Below are positions 63,787-64,000 of a stretch of 64,000 nucleotides of DNA, piece after piece. Numbering within the stretch: the first letter of the stretch is position 1; every line of letters begins with the position of its first letter. Position numbers and translations under genes: made by a program. The notes under the pieces were generated by a model that did not search any database, was not told the origin of the DNA, and was given only the letters and a program-made list of their open reading frames with translations. This DNA is from Roseivirga ehrenbergii (GTDB lineage Bacteria; Bacteroidota; Bacteroidia; Cytophagales; Cyclobacteriaceae), in the NCBI RefSeq assembly GCF_001593005.1, contig NZ_LQZQ01000001.1, positions 248,001 through 312,000 of the forward strand, read 5' to 3'.

Positions 63787-64000
63787 ATGAGAATCCTTAA
63801 TAAAGTAAAAGCCATCACCTTGGCCATACTGCTGATGGCAAATATAAACTTTGCCGCTGCGCAAGATGACAATCCCTTTATTCAATCTAAATACTGGGCG
63901 GCCAAACCAAGTATAGAAACGATTCAAGCCGACATGGCCAAAGGTCATTCAGTACTTGAAGCCAATAGTGGTGGCTTTGATGCCACTACTTATGCTATTC
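63787..64000 (+). CDS. Secreted ankyrin-repeat protein, cut by the window edge
   Basis: ATG 63787 starts a signal peptide (MRILNKVKAITLAILLMANI, ending FAAAQ). The first mature 46 residues include YWAAKPSIETIQADMAKGHS and EANSGGFDATTYAI, the start of an ankyrin-repeat family known in Bacteroidota. The frame is open to the window end. Periplasmic location is likely; function unknown. The name rests on a short N-terminal part. Confidence 0.65.
   Translation, partial: MRILNKVKAITLAILLMANINFAAAQDDNPFIQSKYWAAKPSIETIQADMAKGHSVLEANSGGFDATTYAI

Noticed and set aside
1-64000. CRISPR array, prophage, insertion sequence or rRNA operon
   Set aside because: No regular repeat-spacer pattern, no phage or transposase genes, no rRNA-like sequence noticed on either strand.

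Overview
The window reads as a piece of chromosome from a free-living, probably marine member of the Bacteroidota, most likely order Cytophagales. Supporting signs: AT-rich DNA (about 40% G+C by eye); promoter-like TAnnTTTG boxes instead of sigma70 hexamers; few Shine-Dalgarno sequences; many lipoproteins; a TonB-dependent receptor with STN and CarboxypepD-reg-like domains; families largely confined to this phylum (DUF4249, DUF4293, DUF1835, six-bladed propeller lipoproteins); the Bacteroidota forms of dihydroorotase and of an N-terminally extended NusB; and the gene order nusB-ytxH-DUF1573-yajC-ybbR-coaE. No sequence here fixes the genus.

Layout. 1-8.3 kb: gcvP (cut by the left edge), a secreted M28 peptidase, DUF1835 protein, DUF4097-like beta-helix protein, RhlE-type helicase, dihydroorotase, tRNA-His. 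8.4-12.5 kb: a small-gene region with an HTH protein, a TPR membrane protein, a tiny lipoprotein, an orphan beta-helix-like protein and two unknown small proteins. 12.5-17.6 kb: coaE-ybbR-yajC-DUF1573-ytxH-nusB, read leftward, then a Leu/Phe/Val dehydrogenase. 17.7-24.5 kb: two half-size ABC exporters whose NBDs carry complementary degenerate motifs, a GyrI-like protein, truA, a thiolase and a DUF4293 membrane protein. 24.5-34.2 kb: a tightly coupled six-gene leftward operon of a secreted protein, an STN-type TonB-dependent receptor, a secreted protein with a plug-like C-terminus but no barrel, and three tandem mosaic DUF4249 lipoproteins. 34.6-43.8 kb: an RND efflux pair (adaptor plus pump), a propeller/thioredoxin-fold lipoprotein pair and a second, unpaired RND pump. 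43.9-49.2 kb: three FKBP lipoproteins around an M28 peptidase, a broken lipocalin-like gene and a DHH phosphoesterase. 49.3-56.9 kb: ndk, a YbhN-like membrane protein, scpA, dxs, an alpha/beta hydrolase, a YihY protein and an HTTM protein. 56.9-63.6 kb: the complete histidine-utilisation operon hutH-hutU-hutI-hutG with a divergent LysR regulator. The right edge cuts an ankyrin-repeat gene.

How genes work together. The hut genes take histidine to glutamate plus formamide, and the LysR gene across a palindrome-rich gap is the natural candidate regulator. The nusB-coaE block is housekeeping (transcription, Sec translocation, CoA synthesis). The best candidate for an undescribed system is the 24.5-34.2 kb operon: one outer-membrane receptor with three alternative lipoprotein partners whose N-terminal halves look homogenised by recent duplication or gene conversion while one internal loop has diverged. 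Other signals worth testing are a hairpin abutting the helicase start codon, palindromes at the gcvP, RND, hut and ankyrin promoters, two U-U oppositions in the tRNA-His acceptor stem, and the complementary NBD motifs of the two ABC half-transporters.
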